Below the pieces are notes generated by a model, which saw only the letters and a program-made list of their open reading frames with translations, did no database searches and was not told the origin of the DNA. 64,000 bases of DNA from positions 106,599 to 170,598 of the forward strand of contig CAXAMN010008513.1 in assembly GCA_963970005.1 (NCBI GenBank), given 5' to 3'. Origin of the DNA: Durusdinium trenchii. Its lineage: Eukaryota; Sar; Dinophyceae; Suessiales; Symbiodiniaceae. The position numbers were made by a program, and so were the translations under genes. Positions 23,275-33,619 of the stretch are shown here, in pieces; within the stretch, counting starts at the first letter, position 1, and each line of letters starts with the position of its first letter.

Positions 23275-23718
23275 TTTGTCGAAACGTGTGGAGCAGGCAG
23301 AGATATCAGGGCAGAGATTTTGGCACATGCTGAGAGGGTCGCTCAAGACGGCGTATACCTTGACTTTGTGGACCTTCTCCTCTATTCTCACATGGAGAAC
23401 ATCAAGCTCAGCATCATATCCAACATACCAGGAGAATTGCGGCCAGTTTCTTTGGTAGACTTTTTGACCGAGACCGGGTTGCAATCCGTTCTTGATTTTC
23501 CTGTGCCCAGAAAAACTGCTCAAAGAGATTGGTTCATCATGCTCACAAACATCAACTGGTGTCCTTCACACGACGCTTTGTCGTTGCATCATTGTGTTCC
23601 TGTCTGGAAGTGCTCCCAGACAGAGGTTCAGGAATCCAGGGATCGGCTGGACACAGCTTACACCAAGCAACGCAGAGCATTGGGTGACAAGATGGCGTCT
23701 GCAGAATCATGGAGCTGA
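23275..23718 (+). CDS. Upstream exon of the OTU/transposase gene
   Basis: Begins after a TTTCCAG acceptor and runs 147 codons to TGA. It reads like the distal half of an OTU-type fold (ERVAQDGVYLDFVDLLL, then KLSIISN) followed by PRKTAQRDWFIML. The next frame begins at ATG 23709 and overlaps the stop by ten bases in another register. Either a short intron (for example from about 23622 to CTGCAG at 23703) joins the two, or there is a frameshift, or these are two overlapping ORFs. The domain assignment is tentative. Confidence 0.5.
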   Translation, partial: FVETCGAGRDIRAEILAHAERVAQDGVYLDFVDLLLYSHMENIKLSIISNIPGELRPVSLVDFLTETGLQSVLDFPVPRKTAQRDWFIMLTNINWCPSHDALSLHHCVPVWKCSQTEVQESRDRLDTAYTKQRRALGDKMASAESWS

Positions 23719-24581
23719 TGCGTAAACAAATGACCATTCATCTCGACCTCACTGATGTTCTGGACCGATTGAACCAAATGAAAGATGCAGAGGGCAATTT
23801 GTTGGCAGATGGCTGGGTTGTGCGGCCAGCAAGAGGTGATGGAAATTGTGGTTTGTGGTCTTTGATTGCGTTGGCCAGGGGAGCCCCAAATATGGCAGAT
23901 ACCAGTGATGCTGGCACCATTGAAGAGATGCATGCTATGCGTGCAACCTTGGCGGCTGACTGGGCTTCTGTCTCTGAGAATCCAGTCTGGCATGAATTGT
24001 GGAATGGACCTCTGAGAAACATGAGAAACAATGATGCTGAACAAGATGAACAAGGTCATGATGGTCATGGCAGACTTCAGATGAAAACAGAATCAGTTGC
24101 GAAGAAAGAAGAACGATTACGCACTGTGCTGTCCAACCTGACCGCTCACAAAAAGCATGAGAAGATTGAGAAGAAAGGTACCATCGGTGAGGCAGAATGC
24201 GCAGCACGCTCAGAAGATGGAGCACGAACACTGCCATTGGTCGTTCCGCGTGGTCGACAGAACCAGACTCCAAAGATTGTTGACCGGAATGACCCAGATG
24301 ATCCAAACAAAGATGACAAAGGAGTGAAAAAGGTCAAAGCTGACAAGTCTGTGGTCGTGAAGAGGGAGAGAGATGAGAAAGACCAAAAAACCTCCAGTGA
24401 GACCTCTTCAGGGAAGGATGGGAAAGTGGCTGTGAAGGGTGAGAAGATGAAGATCGATAAGGATGAGAAGTGTCCAGCTACGACATCCCAATCTTCGCAT
24501 CAGATGCAAGAGCAGAAGGTGATTGCAACGGGCAGCCAGGAAACCAAAGCGAAGAAAGAAGAGATTCCAGGCTGTGGTGAC
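23709..24581 (+). CDS. OTU-like cysteine protease domain with a charged linker
   Basis: The frame contains RPARGDGNCGLWSLIAL (Asp-Gly-Asn-Cys at 23838..23849). This matches the D-G-N-C catalytic loop of OTU-family deubiquitinases, in which the Cys is the nucleophile; the partner His is not assigned. After about residue 120 the protein becomes Lys/Glu/Asp-rich and low in complexity. The exon ends at a GT donor after CGD and joins in phase to the exon at 24883. OTU domains occur in several large eukaryotic transposons and in host deubiquitinases, and the downstream transposase core favours the first setting. Confidence 0.58.
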
Positions 24582-24882
24582 GTCACTGGCACTTTTTTAG
24601 AATTTTTTCCTAGTGGTCCTCAGCCAAACTGTGCAAATGGTGGTAAAGCAACACAGAACTATGAACGAGTGGATTTTATTTGCTGGTTGCAAAATGAAAA
24701 AAACATTGTAAGCGAGAACAGTTGCAAAAAACAACTCACGATTTGGATGATATTGAATCTTTTGATTTGGTTGGTTTCGATATGTTTAGGTATTTTTGAT
24801 TGTTTGATTAACGATGACTGGAGATATTAGGGATTTCTAGGGGTCATTTGGTGTCAGCTGTGTCAGTATGTGACAATCTCAG

Positions 24883-27297
24883 GTTGTGAAAGTGGAGGTG
24901 AAAGGTGAAGATGGTGAAGATGAGGAGATGTCACTGATTGAGATGTCAGTTCCTCCCAAAAGGCCATATCGAAAGAAAACCACAGAGGAGAAAAAACGGA
25001 AAGAGAGACGGCTGGCTGTTACGTCAGTACTTGCGGAAAAATGCAAAGTCACATATCGTGATTGGCACAAGGCTCATTGCAAAGCAGCGCCATTGAAGGG
25101 GGCAGCGCATTGTGAGGGATCTGGATGGGGTGCTATGTTGCAGAATTTGCTGAACAAAGATTTGCCAAAATGCTCCACGTGTTTGAAACTCCTCTCAAGC
25201 CGCGGAGTTCACGAGGCCTCTTTGGACAAGTTTTTTGGCATGGTGGATAGTTTTGAGAAGCTAACCCTCATCCAGAATGAGAATAAAATCCCAGATGACG
25301 AAGGTGCTGCTGAGAATGGTCAGGAATTGATGTCCATGGATGTTGAGACCGCAGGAAATTCTTCTGATCTTGCAGCTGTGGACGCTGATGAAGATGATCA
25401 AGATGATCCCGCACATGGAGCCGACAGGAAGCGCAGGAAGACTACGAAGCCTGTTGATGTTTGTGCCATGGTTAGGGGCCTCACACCAACACTTGATCTC
25501 TTGGAGCCAGGCCTACATGGCAAGCGCTTGCCTGTTCGTTGCAACATTTGCAAGCGGTCCAGACGAGGAGAGGTTATCTTTGACATCATCAATGGGAGAA
25601 GTCCTGGTTTGTTGTTGCAGCACCTGCGAAGTGCTGGCCATGTGAGGGCCATGTCTGACCAGAAACAAAAGAATGGTCAGAATGCACGGAAGTTGGAGAA
25701 TCAAGAGGGTGCCAATAATGATGGACCTGGTGGCGGTGATGATGGTGATGGACCTGGAGGATCTGGGGGTCATCGTGATGATCGCCATGATCCAGACGGT
25801 GATGATTTCGGCCATGGCCCTGAGGATCCTGATGGTGAGCACGCTTCCCTTGAAGCAAAGCTTCCATGTCAAAGCTGGAGTTTGAATGAGGCTCCTCAAA
25901 ATCAGAAGGTGACCAAATTGCCAGACACGCTTAGCTTGTACGCCAGCCTCAACAACCGTCAGGGCATCAGAGACGTGGATCTAGCTGTTGAACGGCAGAC
26001 TGATTCATCTTGGCTGCGTGATTACAATTTGGACATGAACACAGGAGACATCACGATCAGGCACCGAAACTGCAATTCCCTGGGCGTGTCTAGGCCAGGG
26101 CAGTCTGGAACTTCAAGAGTCATTTGTCAGGAATGCTGGTCTTTGGGCAACAGCCGCTTTCTTGTGAAGACATTGACCAGGTTTGCTACGAAATATTTTG
26201 CTGCAGTGCTTTTGAGGGCAAGGCTTTTCAGACCAGATGATGTAGAGAAGGTCCTCACGCAGCTCAGGGGTTCAGATATGTATCACGCAGGACACCAGGC
26301 TGAGATTGAGGCAGTGTGTTCGATGGAAGTGGAAGTCTTGCAGCGCTTTGTGCGTTCAACTTTCATGAGCGTCCCTGCAAGGGTCCAGTCTGACTCCTTC
26401 AAGCTCTTTCTGTGCACTGTAGTGAAACCTTGTGTGGATGTGAGTTCAAACACTTGGAATTCGCAGGTCATTGTCCAGAGTGAGGTCCTGGCCAAACATC
26501 TCTCCAACCAAACGCTCCGATCTGTTCAGGACATCGAAATGAAACTTGCTTGCAAAGTCGCCAATGGGGCTTTGCGAAACCACAGCATGCTCCAGGGACT
26601 TTTGATCTCCTTTTTGGCCATGGCTGAACGTCGAGATCGTGGTGTCCAGACCATGCGGAACCTACAGCTGGCCCCAAGGGAGCTTGAGCTGGTCGCTGAA
26701 GCCGGCGCAGCCCTGTCAATGGCTGCGTCAAACAAGCAAGTCTTGAAGATGTTTGGCGTGGCCTTTGCTGGAGGAAAAGTGAAAATGACAGACCTTCATG
26801 CCGCAAGCCTCCCTGATCCATTCATGGCAAACCTTGAGACTGAGATTCTTGGCACGAACGCGCATCTGATCGAGACCATGTTCCGGAAAGAAGCTACAGC
26901 TCCAAGTCGCAGGCTGGTCATGGCAATAGATAAAACCTATGCCCTCAAGAGCCTGGACATCGTCCAAAACAGGCTTGGCAAGTGTTGGGTTGGAAGCGCA
27001 TACATGCCGAATGAGGATCCAGAAGACAGGCCAGGCTGCAATGGATACATCAAGTTGCGGGAGCCTTCAGAGGAGGACGATGAAAACGATCCCTGTGACA
27101 TGGTGCTGAACACTTCAAAAGTCACGCGCGCTCATGAGATCATGGAGTGTCTGGTTTGGGACCCAGCTTCTTGTGTCAAGGGCAGGCCTCGATTCAGTCT
27201 CTGCTGTACTCCAATGATCTATCAGACTTCAGCTGAGCAAATGCTTTCTTTGTTTGGCACCATCCTGCAACACGGAGGACACTATATTCGTTGCATC
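24883..27297 (+). CDS. Zinc-finger and N-terminal RNase H-fold transposase exon (805 codons)
   Basis: A single large exon with AG at 24881-2 and a GT donor at 27298. It starts acidic and Lys-rich (PKRPYRKKTTEEKKRKER). It then has KCSTCLKLL, followed by a finger with C-x2-C and H-x5-H (VRCNICKRSR ... LLQHLRSAGH), compatible with a BED/C2H2-type DNA-binding finger. A Gly/Asp/His-rich low-complexity stretch (about 25720..25840) follows, and then CNSLGVSRPG and VICQECW. Near the end, LVMAIDKTYALKSLDIV provides the first catalytic-type Asp of an RNase H-fold transposase (P-element/THAP9-like). Joined to exon 27722 it reads RCI-VFDNHGTH. I infer a transposase or transposase-derived protein. Confidence 0.62.
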
Positions 27298-27721
27298 GTA
27301 ACTTGACGTATAAGACCTGAAAGGTTGATTTTTTTCCTGATCTCACCATATCTCACCCATTTCTGAACAAGGTTTATGCCAGGTTTGGAATGACATTGGA
27401 TTCTATTTCTCAAAAATCTTTGTGTGATGTAGATGCTTGAAACGAGTTATATCTTCAATCTTCTTATTCCCCCTTTGCGGCAGCAATATTTTCCTGGGAG
27501 TTCTTTTGACAGATATTGGATTGTTCTATATTTGCTGATGTTTGGTCTAGAATTGTGGAGTTTTTATTTGGTTTCATTTTGTGCCAATTTCCCCTTTGCG
27601 GCAACAATATTTTCCTGGGAGTTCTTTTGACAGATATTGGGTTGTTCTATATTTGATGATATTTGGTCTAGAATTGTGGAGTTTATTTGGTTATATTTGG
27701 TTTCATTTTGTGCCACTTCAG

Positions 27722-28120
27722 GTTTTCGACAACCACGGAACACACACCTTGGTCAAGCAAATTCTGCTTGGCAACACCACGTGTGTTTCACAGAAGCAGC
27801 TCTCGGAGATTGAATGGTTTTCCAGGCTCACCTACAAGACAATGCCGGACAGTGTGATTGGAAACATGAACTTTTCGCAAGCGTTCATTGATGGAGATGC
27901 ATTTTTCTGCCTCAATGGCCCCCTCCATTTGCAGAAGAACTTCTGTTCGGCCCTCCGGGGGGGCGGCTCGATCTATGTGGGAGATTTGTTTGTGGACATT
28001 TCTGGACTCACTGAGCTAGACCTCCCACCGGCACCATATGCAGGCTACGACAGCCAAAGCGACCTTTTGGCTGCCATGCTCTTGAACCCATTCCACTATG
28101 TCACCAAGATTCCGGATCAT
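27722..28120 (+). CDS. Transposase core exon with second Asp (FDNHGTH)
   Basis: An exon of 133 codons with AG before and GT after, phase 0 at both ends. It opens VFDNHGTHTLVKQILLG and contains CLNGPLHLQKNFCSALRGG. The FDNHG and PLHLQKN segments resemble the second catalytic Asp and the DPxHxxKN segment of P-element/THAP9-type transposases. By exon counting the first Asp (26.93 kb) and this Asp are about 120 residues apart. Confidence 0.6.
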
Positions 28121-28259
28121 GTAGGTGATGTCCGGGCTCCTGGGAAGGATTTCAACGGCGATCTTTTGATTCATTTGTTTCTGTTCGATTTCATTTTTCG
28201 CAACAGACTGACTGTTGGGAACTGAAATGAACTGGCCGAAGAAATCTGAGATGTCCCAG

Positions 28260-28736
28260 GTACCTTGGTGCTTGAAAGGCGCCCTTGTTGTGAACTTGAT
28301 CTTTGCCATGGTCCAAGCGGCAGTTCTACACCCTGGCCTTGATCCGAAGCAGCGGGTAGAGTTGGCTCTCACCACTTTTTCTTTGATCGACATGGCCCAG
28401 TTGCTCTCGGACGAGAAAGCAGCCCGCCTCGGAGTGAGAAAGGGCTCACTTTTCGTCAACAAGGTCACCTGCGGCAACTACAAACAATTGTGCGCTTTTG
28501 TCTGCTTGATGTGCCTCAACTGGCCATCAGGTATGTTGTTTGCTCCAGAGTCCATGAGCGAGATCAACATCGAGTCCTGGTTTGGACACCTTCGTCACCA
28601 ATTCGAATCTAGCATGATGTCTGTCCGAGACTTTTGCATGGCGAGCGTCAAGCAGATGAGAAGCTTTCAGCATATGGCCAACTCAGCATCAAAAGTTTTG
28701 CCCTGCAAGCCATCGGATAAAGCTGTGACTGCCCAG
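28260..28736 (+). CDS. Transposase core exon with terminal Glu motif
   Basis: 159 codons, acceptor CCCAG|GTACC, donor GCCCAG|GACTGA (GA type), phase 0 at both ends. It contains EINIESWFGHLRHQFESSM, similar to the E-xx-F-xx-x-R motif that supplies the last acidic residue in P-element and related transposases. The Glu lies about 234 residues after the FDNH Asp, leaving room for the insertion domain usual in that superfamily. Confidence 0.6.
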
Positions 28737-28875
28737 GACTGAAATATCAAGCTTATCAAGAAAGCATGTTCGATCATGTTTTGCTTCAAGATAAAAATCA
28801 AAATCTAAACCAACGCATCGATGATATAGTCTGCTGTTTGGTTTGTTATATTTGTTTGCCTTTTGGATCTTTTAG

Positions 28876-29869
28876 GAGTATCGTGATTGCGCTGAACGGG
28901 CCCTGCAAAGCGCAGCTCAGCTGATGTCTCTTTGCTCTGAATCTCACTCACCAGCCAAGCTCCTGAAGGCACACATCGCTTTTGCAAGCTCGGAATCGGC
29001 CGCTTCAGCATTGGCAGATGCGCTTGGGTCGCCCCAGCGTAGGTTTGATGAAGCCCCCTTTTTTGATGAGGATGACGAGGTCGATATGGGTGAGGAATTT
29101 GCAGATGTCGATGTAGACGATGAGACCTTGGCTGCTGGCGACCAGGAGTGCTTCAATCTTCTGAAGCAATTGAAGGCACGTGAGAAGTTTGACGTGGAAG
29201 AGTGTCCAGTGGATGTTCCAGATTCTCACGCCTGTCGGAATTCCAAAGCACCCAGCCAACTTGGCCAGAAGGCAGACATCCCCGATCAGGAAGCCCTATT
29301 CGAGTGTGTGGACATTGAGGTTGATGAAGACCTCAAGCCAGATAAGCCAGATGGAACAGATGTGGATGATGTGGCTGCAAAAAATAATGCAGACACTGAG
29401 AAACATAAGAAAGCTCGAAAGACTTGCACTGGCTTCACCAAGGCCCTCACTCTCAACGAGGTTTTTTGCGAGTGTCCAATGTGGCCAAAAGCTTTGGATG
29501 ATGTTTTACCCCAGCTGTGGAAGCTGGTAGTGAACCTCCGTGCAGGATGTGATCGCAAAGTCCTCCCCCGGCCCGAAAACTTACGCCGGGCCAATCGTCG
29601 CTGGAATTGGCACCAAGCTTTGGAACATGAAACCGCAATGCTCCGCAAAGACCAAGGCGTTTCAGGCAATCGGATTTCCAGAATGGCTGCATGGTGTGCC
29701 GTTTCCAAGGGAATGGCAGAGCAGTTGGGCAAAGGTGAGGTGCCTGTTCCAGAGACGCTTTCTACTGGAGACGTGCTGCTGGCGTTGCCGCCACAAAAGC
29801 CAGCTCAGTGGCAAGTGGTTTGCGTTTTGTGCTTTGGCAGCGATCCAGGAATAGAATATATAAATTAAA
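28876..29869 (+). CDS. Acidic exon downstream of the transposase core
   Basis: Begins at TTTTAG|GAGTATC and joins in phase to 28736 (AQ-EYRDCAERALQSAAQL), removing a GA-AG intron. It encodes a strongly acidic region (DEDDEVDMGEEFADVDVDD), a Lys-rich segment and then a folded-looking part (NEVFCECPMWPKALDDVLPQ, NRRWNWHQALEHE). No named domain is seen. The open frame ends at 29869, but a splice before that is likely because the following exon (30131) is in a different phase. Confidence 0.55.
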
Positions 29870-30130
29870 TTCTTGCACCATATTCAAAACAGAGGGACAC
29901 AAACAAAAGAAATGCATGGCACTACGACATTGTGGATTTTATTTTGCTTTTTTTCTAGACCAAAAACTCAACAAAACGAGTTAAACGGAGTTATTTATGT
30001 GAATGGGTACATCTGAATAAAATAAATTCCAGGGGAATGCACTGTGATGACTACATTTCAAAGAGTATTGGTTGCTTTGGCTGATGATTTTAGGATTTAA
30101 TTCCTTACAGTTTGGTGTGTTCTCTCCCAG

Positions 30131-31088
30131 GTGCACCTGGAGATGGGCCAAGAATAAGAAGCGCCTGACGCATGTTCCAGTTCCTGTGCATGCTCTTCAT
30201 TCCTTTCGAGCAGTGATCATGACACCAAAAGAGGGTGTGGAAGGAATCTTTGTGGCTGAGAGTGGGCACCGCGCTATGGTCTTGGCCAAAGAACGCATTG
30301 GTCTTCAGCTCAAGTGTGAGGTTTCACGATCTTTGGAAAAGCTTGAAGCCCACTTGCACCCAGCTTCCCTGGAAGCTGTTCAGTCGGCACACCAATGGGT
30401 TGGGTGGTCCCAACTCCTTGCCAAAGCTGGCGCTGCGAAGACTTTTGCGCCTGTTCCGAATTTGAAGGAGACCAGGGGCCGGAAGCGCAAGGCCATGGAA
30501 TCCAATAGTACCACTGAGATCACTGAGGAGTCCCAGGTGCATTCGCAGGAGCCCATGCAGAAAAATCCGAAGAGGGCCTTGGGACAAACTCTTTTGAAGC
30601 AGATGAAATCCATGACACAGGCCGAATCGATGGAGAAGTGCGCGGCCGTGGTAGAGAGCCTCAAGTCCCAGGACGAGCCACTTCGTTTGCCACATATTTT
30701 CCGCCGCAGCAGGGATGGCCACAAAGCGATCGTGCAGGAGATGACCGCCTTGTTTGAGCTTGACCTCAAGGTTTTTGCTTCGAAGCCGTTGGCCGGAAAG
30801 GATGGCTTCATCGTGGCAAAGGACGGCAAGACCAAACACAAGATGAGAGACATCATCGAGCGTACGCCAGAGTACTTCTCCAATCTCTTTGCTCAGGTGC
30901 GAAATCCAGAGACCTACAGCAAGGGTTTGCATGGCATCTTCTCGAAGATTCGTTCCCAGTTGATGGCAAACCCTCCCAACCGCTTCGAGACTTGGTTTCT
31001 CCACACCTTCAGCCTTATCAGCCTTCATGTTTTTCTTTGGGGATCTTTCGTGTGTGCGTTTTCATTAAAAAGTAAATCCAAACTGTGA
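30131..31088 (+). CDS. C-terminal exon of the OTU/transposase gene
   Basis: Starts after CTCTCCCAG|G and is open to a stop at 31086. It reads CTWRWAKNKKRLTHVPVPV, EGIFVAESGHRAMVLAKERI, then a basic bipartite stretch (ETRGRKRKAMES) and a C-terminal segment with helix-like pattern. No named domain. The last ~25 residues are hydrophobic (HTFSLISLHVFLWGSFVCAF) and may be read-through into non-coding sequence rather than a real tail. It is assigned to the same gene by strand, spacing and coding style. Confidence 0.5.
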
Positions 31089-31850
31089 AAGCCTGCCAGC
31101 CCAGGAATTCAAAAAGCTTGTCTTGGACATTCCGCTGGGATCGCTGTGAGCTTTCTTGGACATTCATTCGTGCAAGAAACAGAGAGAAAAAGAGTTCATT
31201 TTCGAGCAGTGACGATTGTAGATATTGATGATACTGTAGGGCGGGAAGAGAACAGGGAGATGCGGGGAGAGCCTTTGGTGTGAGGAAGACAGAGACATAC
31301 AGAGACGGGGATGATTTTGAGATATTGCAGGACACGTAAGGAGCACAGGAAAAAATTTACAGCAGACAGTTGACAAAAGCACGTCAGGCACACAGGAAAT
31401 AATTTTGTGTGTATACGCCTTCGAAGACGTCGGTTATAGGGATATTATTCTCGTGCAGCATTTCTGTGACATTCTATGCAGACGTTTAGTACAGTGAACT
31501 TTATTTTTCGATTCTGTCTATAAGAAAAAAGCTGACAATTGCTTGCTCAAAAAAAATATTTTGAAGCGATGCTTGCAGACGTTGGCTCATACCGTTTTAT
31601 CAAAATAAAATCCTTGACTAGACCCTTTTTGTCGGTACCAACGGGGATTTTGATTGGCGGTCTATATGTAGAGCTTATGGCTTCAATTCACCTTGGCCAA
31701 CGGGTTGGAAGGTCCATGATGGTTCCGCAACCGTGAGGACAACCTCCCGGGCAAGGTGCAATCGTTGGCTGCCACTGCTGCATACAGCTGCGAGACAACC
31801 ACCAGCTTTTCTATCGCACCTTGGCTTGTGGCCAGAAACTGCCAATGCAG
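31089..31850. other. No supportable gene
   Basis: Nothing recognised on either strand. It probably holds the 3' end of the OTU/transposase gene and an intergenic region. Confidence 0.4.
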
Positions 31851-31851
31851 A

Positions 31852-31938
31852 AGCTACTAGGTAGAGGCCATCACTATTAGGGTGGAGGCCATTCCTATTG
31901 AGTTCCTTTTGCTACTAGTACCAAGAAGCTACTAGTAA
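31852..31938 (-). repeat. Interspersed repeat: GGCCTCC family flanked by CTACTAG strings
   Basis: Contains the reverse complement of the AGCGATGGCCTCC unit seen at 7.9-8.07 kb, bordered by GAAGCTACTAG on both sides. Confidence 0.65.
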
Positions 31939-32114
31939 CTGTGGATAAATAAATGATTTGTTGGGTGCCCAATATGGTGGACCTGTGGGTGATGGAAAGC
32001 TTTGGATTCCCGCCGGGAGAAACATCCTATATCATCCTATCCTATCCTGCATATGACACAAAAGTCACAACAGCCCCATGCAGAATATCTAGGTCCCACT
32101 GTAGCGATACTGAG

Positions 32115-32685
32115 GATGCCGACGCTGTGCACAACTACTGGGGTTCCAGCCTTGTGGAGAATGTGGGATCTAGAAAGGTTACCGTTCCCACGATCAACGT
32201 GAATAAGCTGGTGATGGAAGCTTGGCAAGCGAATCGCAGGCCCAGCACATAATGTACTGTGGGCTTTAGGGTGGGTGAAAAATATTAGGGTGGCAGTGGG
32301 TTGTTTTAGTCGTAGACAGGTGTTCTTCAAGGCCGATATGGAATGTGGCTTCACCTATTGCAACCCAAGGAGAGTGTCATCCCAGAGGATTGGGTCATGC
32401 TGAAAATTGACATTGAGGCGCCAGCAAAAATGGATTAGGCACAAGCTTCTAATGACATTTGCCTACCAATGCATTATCCATATTCAGACAAAGCCAACTT
32501 CACAAGCAAGGAATGCCATGCACTTGCCTCACTGCCGGTGCCGATGGTGCCGTCGTCAGGGGGCCGAATATGACGTCATGCCCTGCTTGGCAGAGTTCAA
32601 AGAGGCCGAACTCATCGATGAGATCTTTCTGGAGGAGCACTGGTGGTTTCCGGATCGAACTGCAGAGCAGAGTCCCGGCTCTGAA
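32115..32685 (+). CDS. FkbM-like SAM methyltransferase, C-terminal exons (second copy)
   Basis: Exon from 32115 reads DADAVHNYWGSSLVENVGS then RKVTVPTINVNKLVME. A second exon ending at 32417 reads ESVIPEDWVMLKIDIE. Exon 32560..~32685 begins GAEYDVMPCLAEF and continues LIDEIFLEEHWWFPD. Joining 32417 to 32560 restores KIDIEGAEYDV, the signature DIEG/AE motif of the FkbM family; that intron has a GC donor (32418..32559). The N-terminal motif I exons were not found upstream, so the gene is partial here. It is similar in style to the copy at 14.4 kb, which has the complementary N-terminal half. Confidence 0.65.
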
Positions 32686-32689
32686 GGTA

Positions 32690-33130
32690 TGCCTGAAAAT
32701 ACGGGAGTTGGATAAACGACCGGAGGGCCAAATCTCCATGCGCAAAGGGGGGAAGCCTTCGGTTCTCACCCTAGGTTATCTCACTTTGAGCATGTTCTTA
32801 GAGGCTTAGAGGTCGTTAGAATTGAGGGGACCAGGTGAATGAAGCTGACACTGGGTGTCGCAGCTTGTTTTGGTGAGAGGTCCAAGATGTTCCAAATGAT
32901 ATTTGATATCCTCCCCGATTTTGTGGGGAGGCATCCCTTTGCAGTCCACTTGGTGTCTCATAGTCTGAAGGCAATGTTGGTGATGCCAATAAGGTGGGCT
33001 TGAATGCACTGGCAAACTGTGGGGTATTCAAAAGGTTCCACTCATTTCAAAGCTCCAAGACTCGACAGTACTTTGTCAAGTGGGAGCCGATCGTAAATGC
33101 AAATCTAAGAATTATGAACGGGCATGTGTA
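32690..33130. other. No supportable gene
   Basis: Short frames only. Confidence 0.4.
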
Positions 33131-33139
33131 TCTCAGCAT

Positions 33140-33612
33140 CTGCGATTGTAAAACCCTGCATCGCGGTTGATCGGCGATTGGTTCGCGATTGAGACAAACA
33201 TTTGTTGTATCAGAATCGACCATTGTAAGAAATCAATATTATATGGCATGCTAATCATGTTACAGTTCAGCCTTACACTGTATTTGGGTCTGCGTAGACA
33301 CTGTGTTCAATAGTGATAGCCAATAGCAAAGAAGAATCAGAACAACAAAGTTCAAAGTCTACCAGCCCAGATCAATTCAATTCTCAAGAAGATGTCGACG
33401 AAATCCGCGATTGGTTCGCGATTGATCCGCGATTGAGCTGCGATTGTTAAACCCGCCTGAGTAGGCCCTGGCTCACGCCATGTCTCTAAATACTGTGATA
33501 TGTGGCAATGTTTCGACGATTCTTTGCGCAAAATAGTGTTGCATACGAGAGCACTCTCTCGCGATTGACACCGTTGGGATCGCGATTGATTCGCGGTTCA
33601 TCGGCGATTGTA
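33140..33612 (+). repeat. Cluster of CGCGATTG motifs
   Basis: GCGATTG, or its variant GCGGTTG/GCGGTTC, occurs at about 33142, 33163, 33174, 33185, 33407, 33418, 33429, 33439, 33561, 33582, 33593 and 33604. It appears in three groups, and spacing within groups is mostly 10-21 bases, often 11. All copies are in the same orientation. Confidence 0.8.
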
Positions 33613-33619
33613 GCTGCCT

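Noticed and set aside
30324..31028. 234-codon minus-strand frame
   Set aside because: Antisense shadow of the well-supported + strand exon 30131-31088.
33140..33612. Possible CRISPR array or iteron origin
   Set aside because: Motif too short, spacing irregular between groups, and the window is eukaryotic nuclear DNA.
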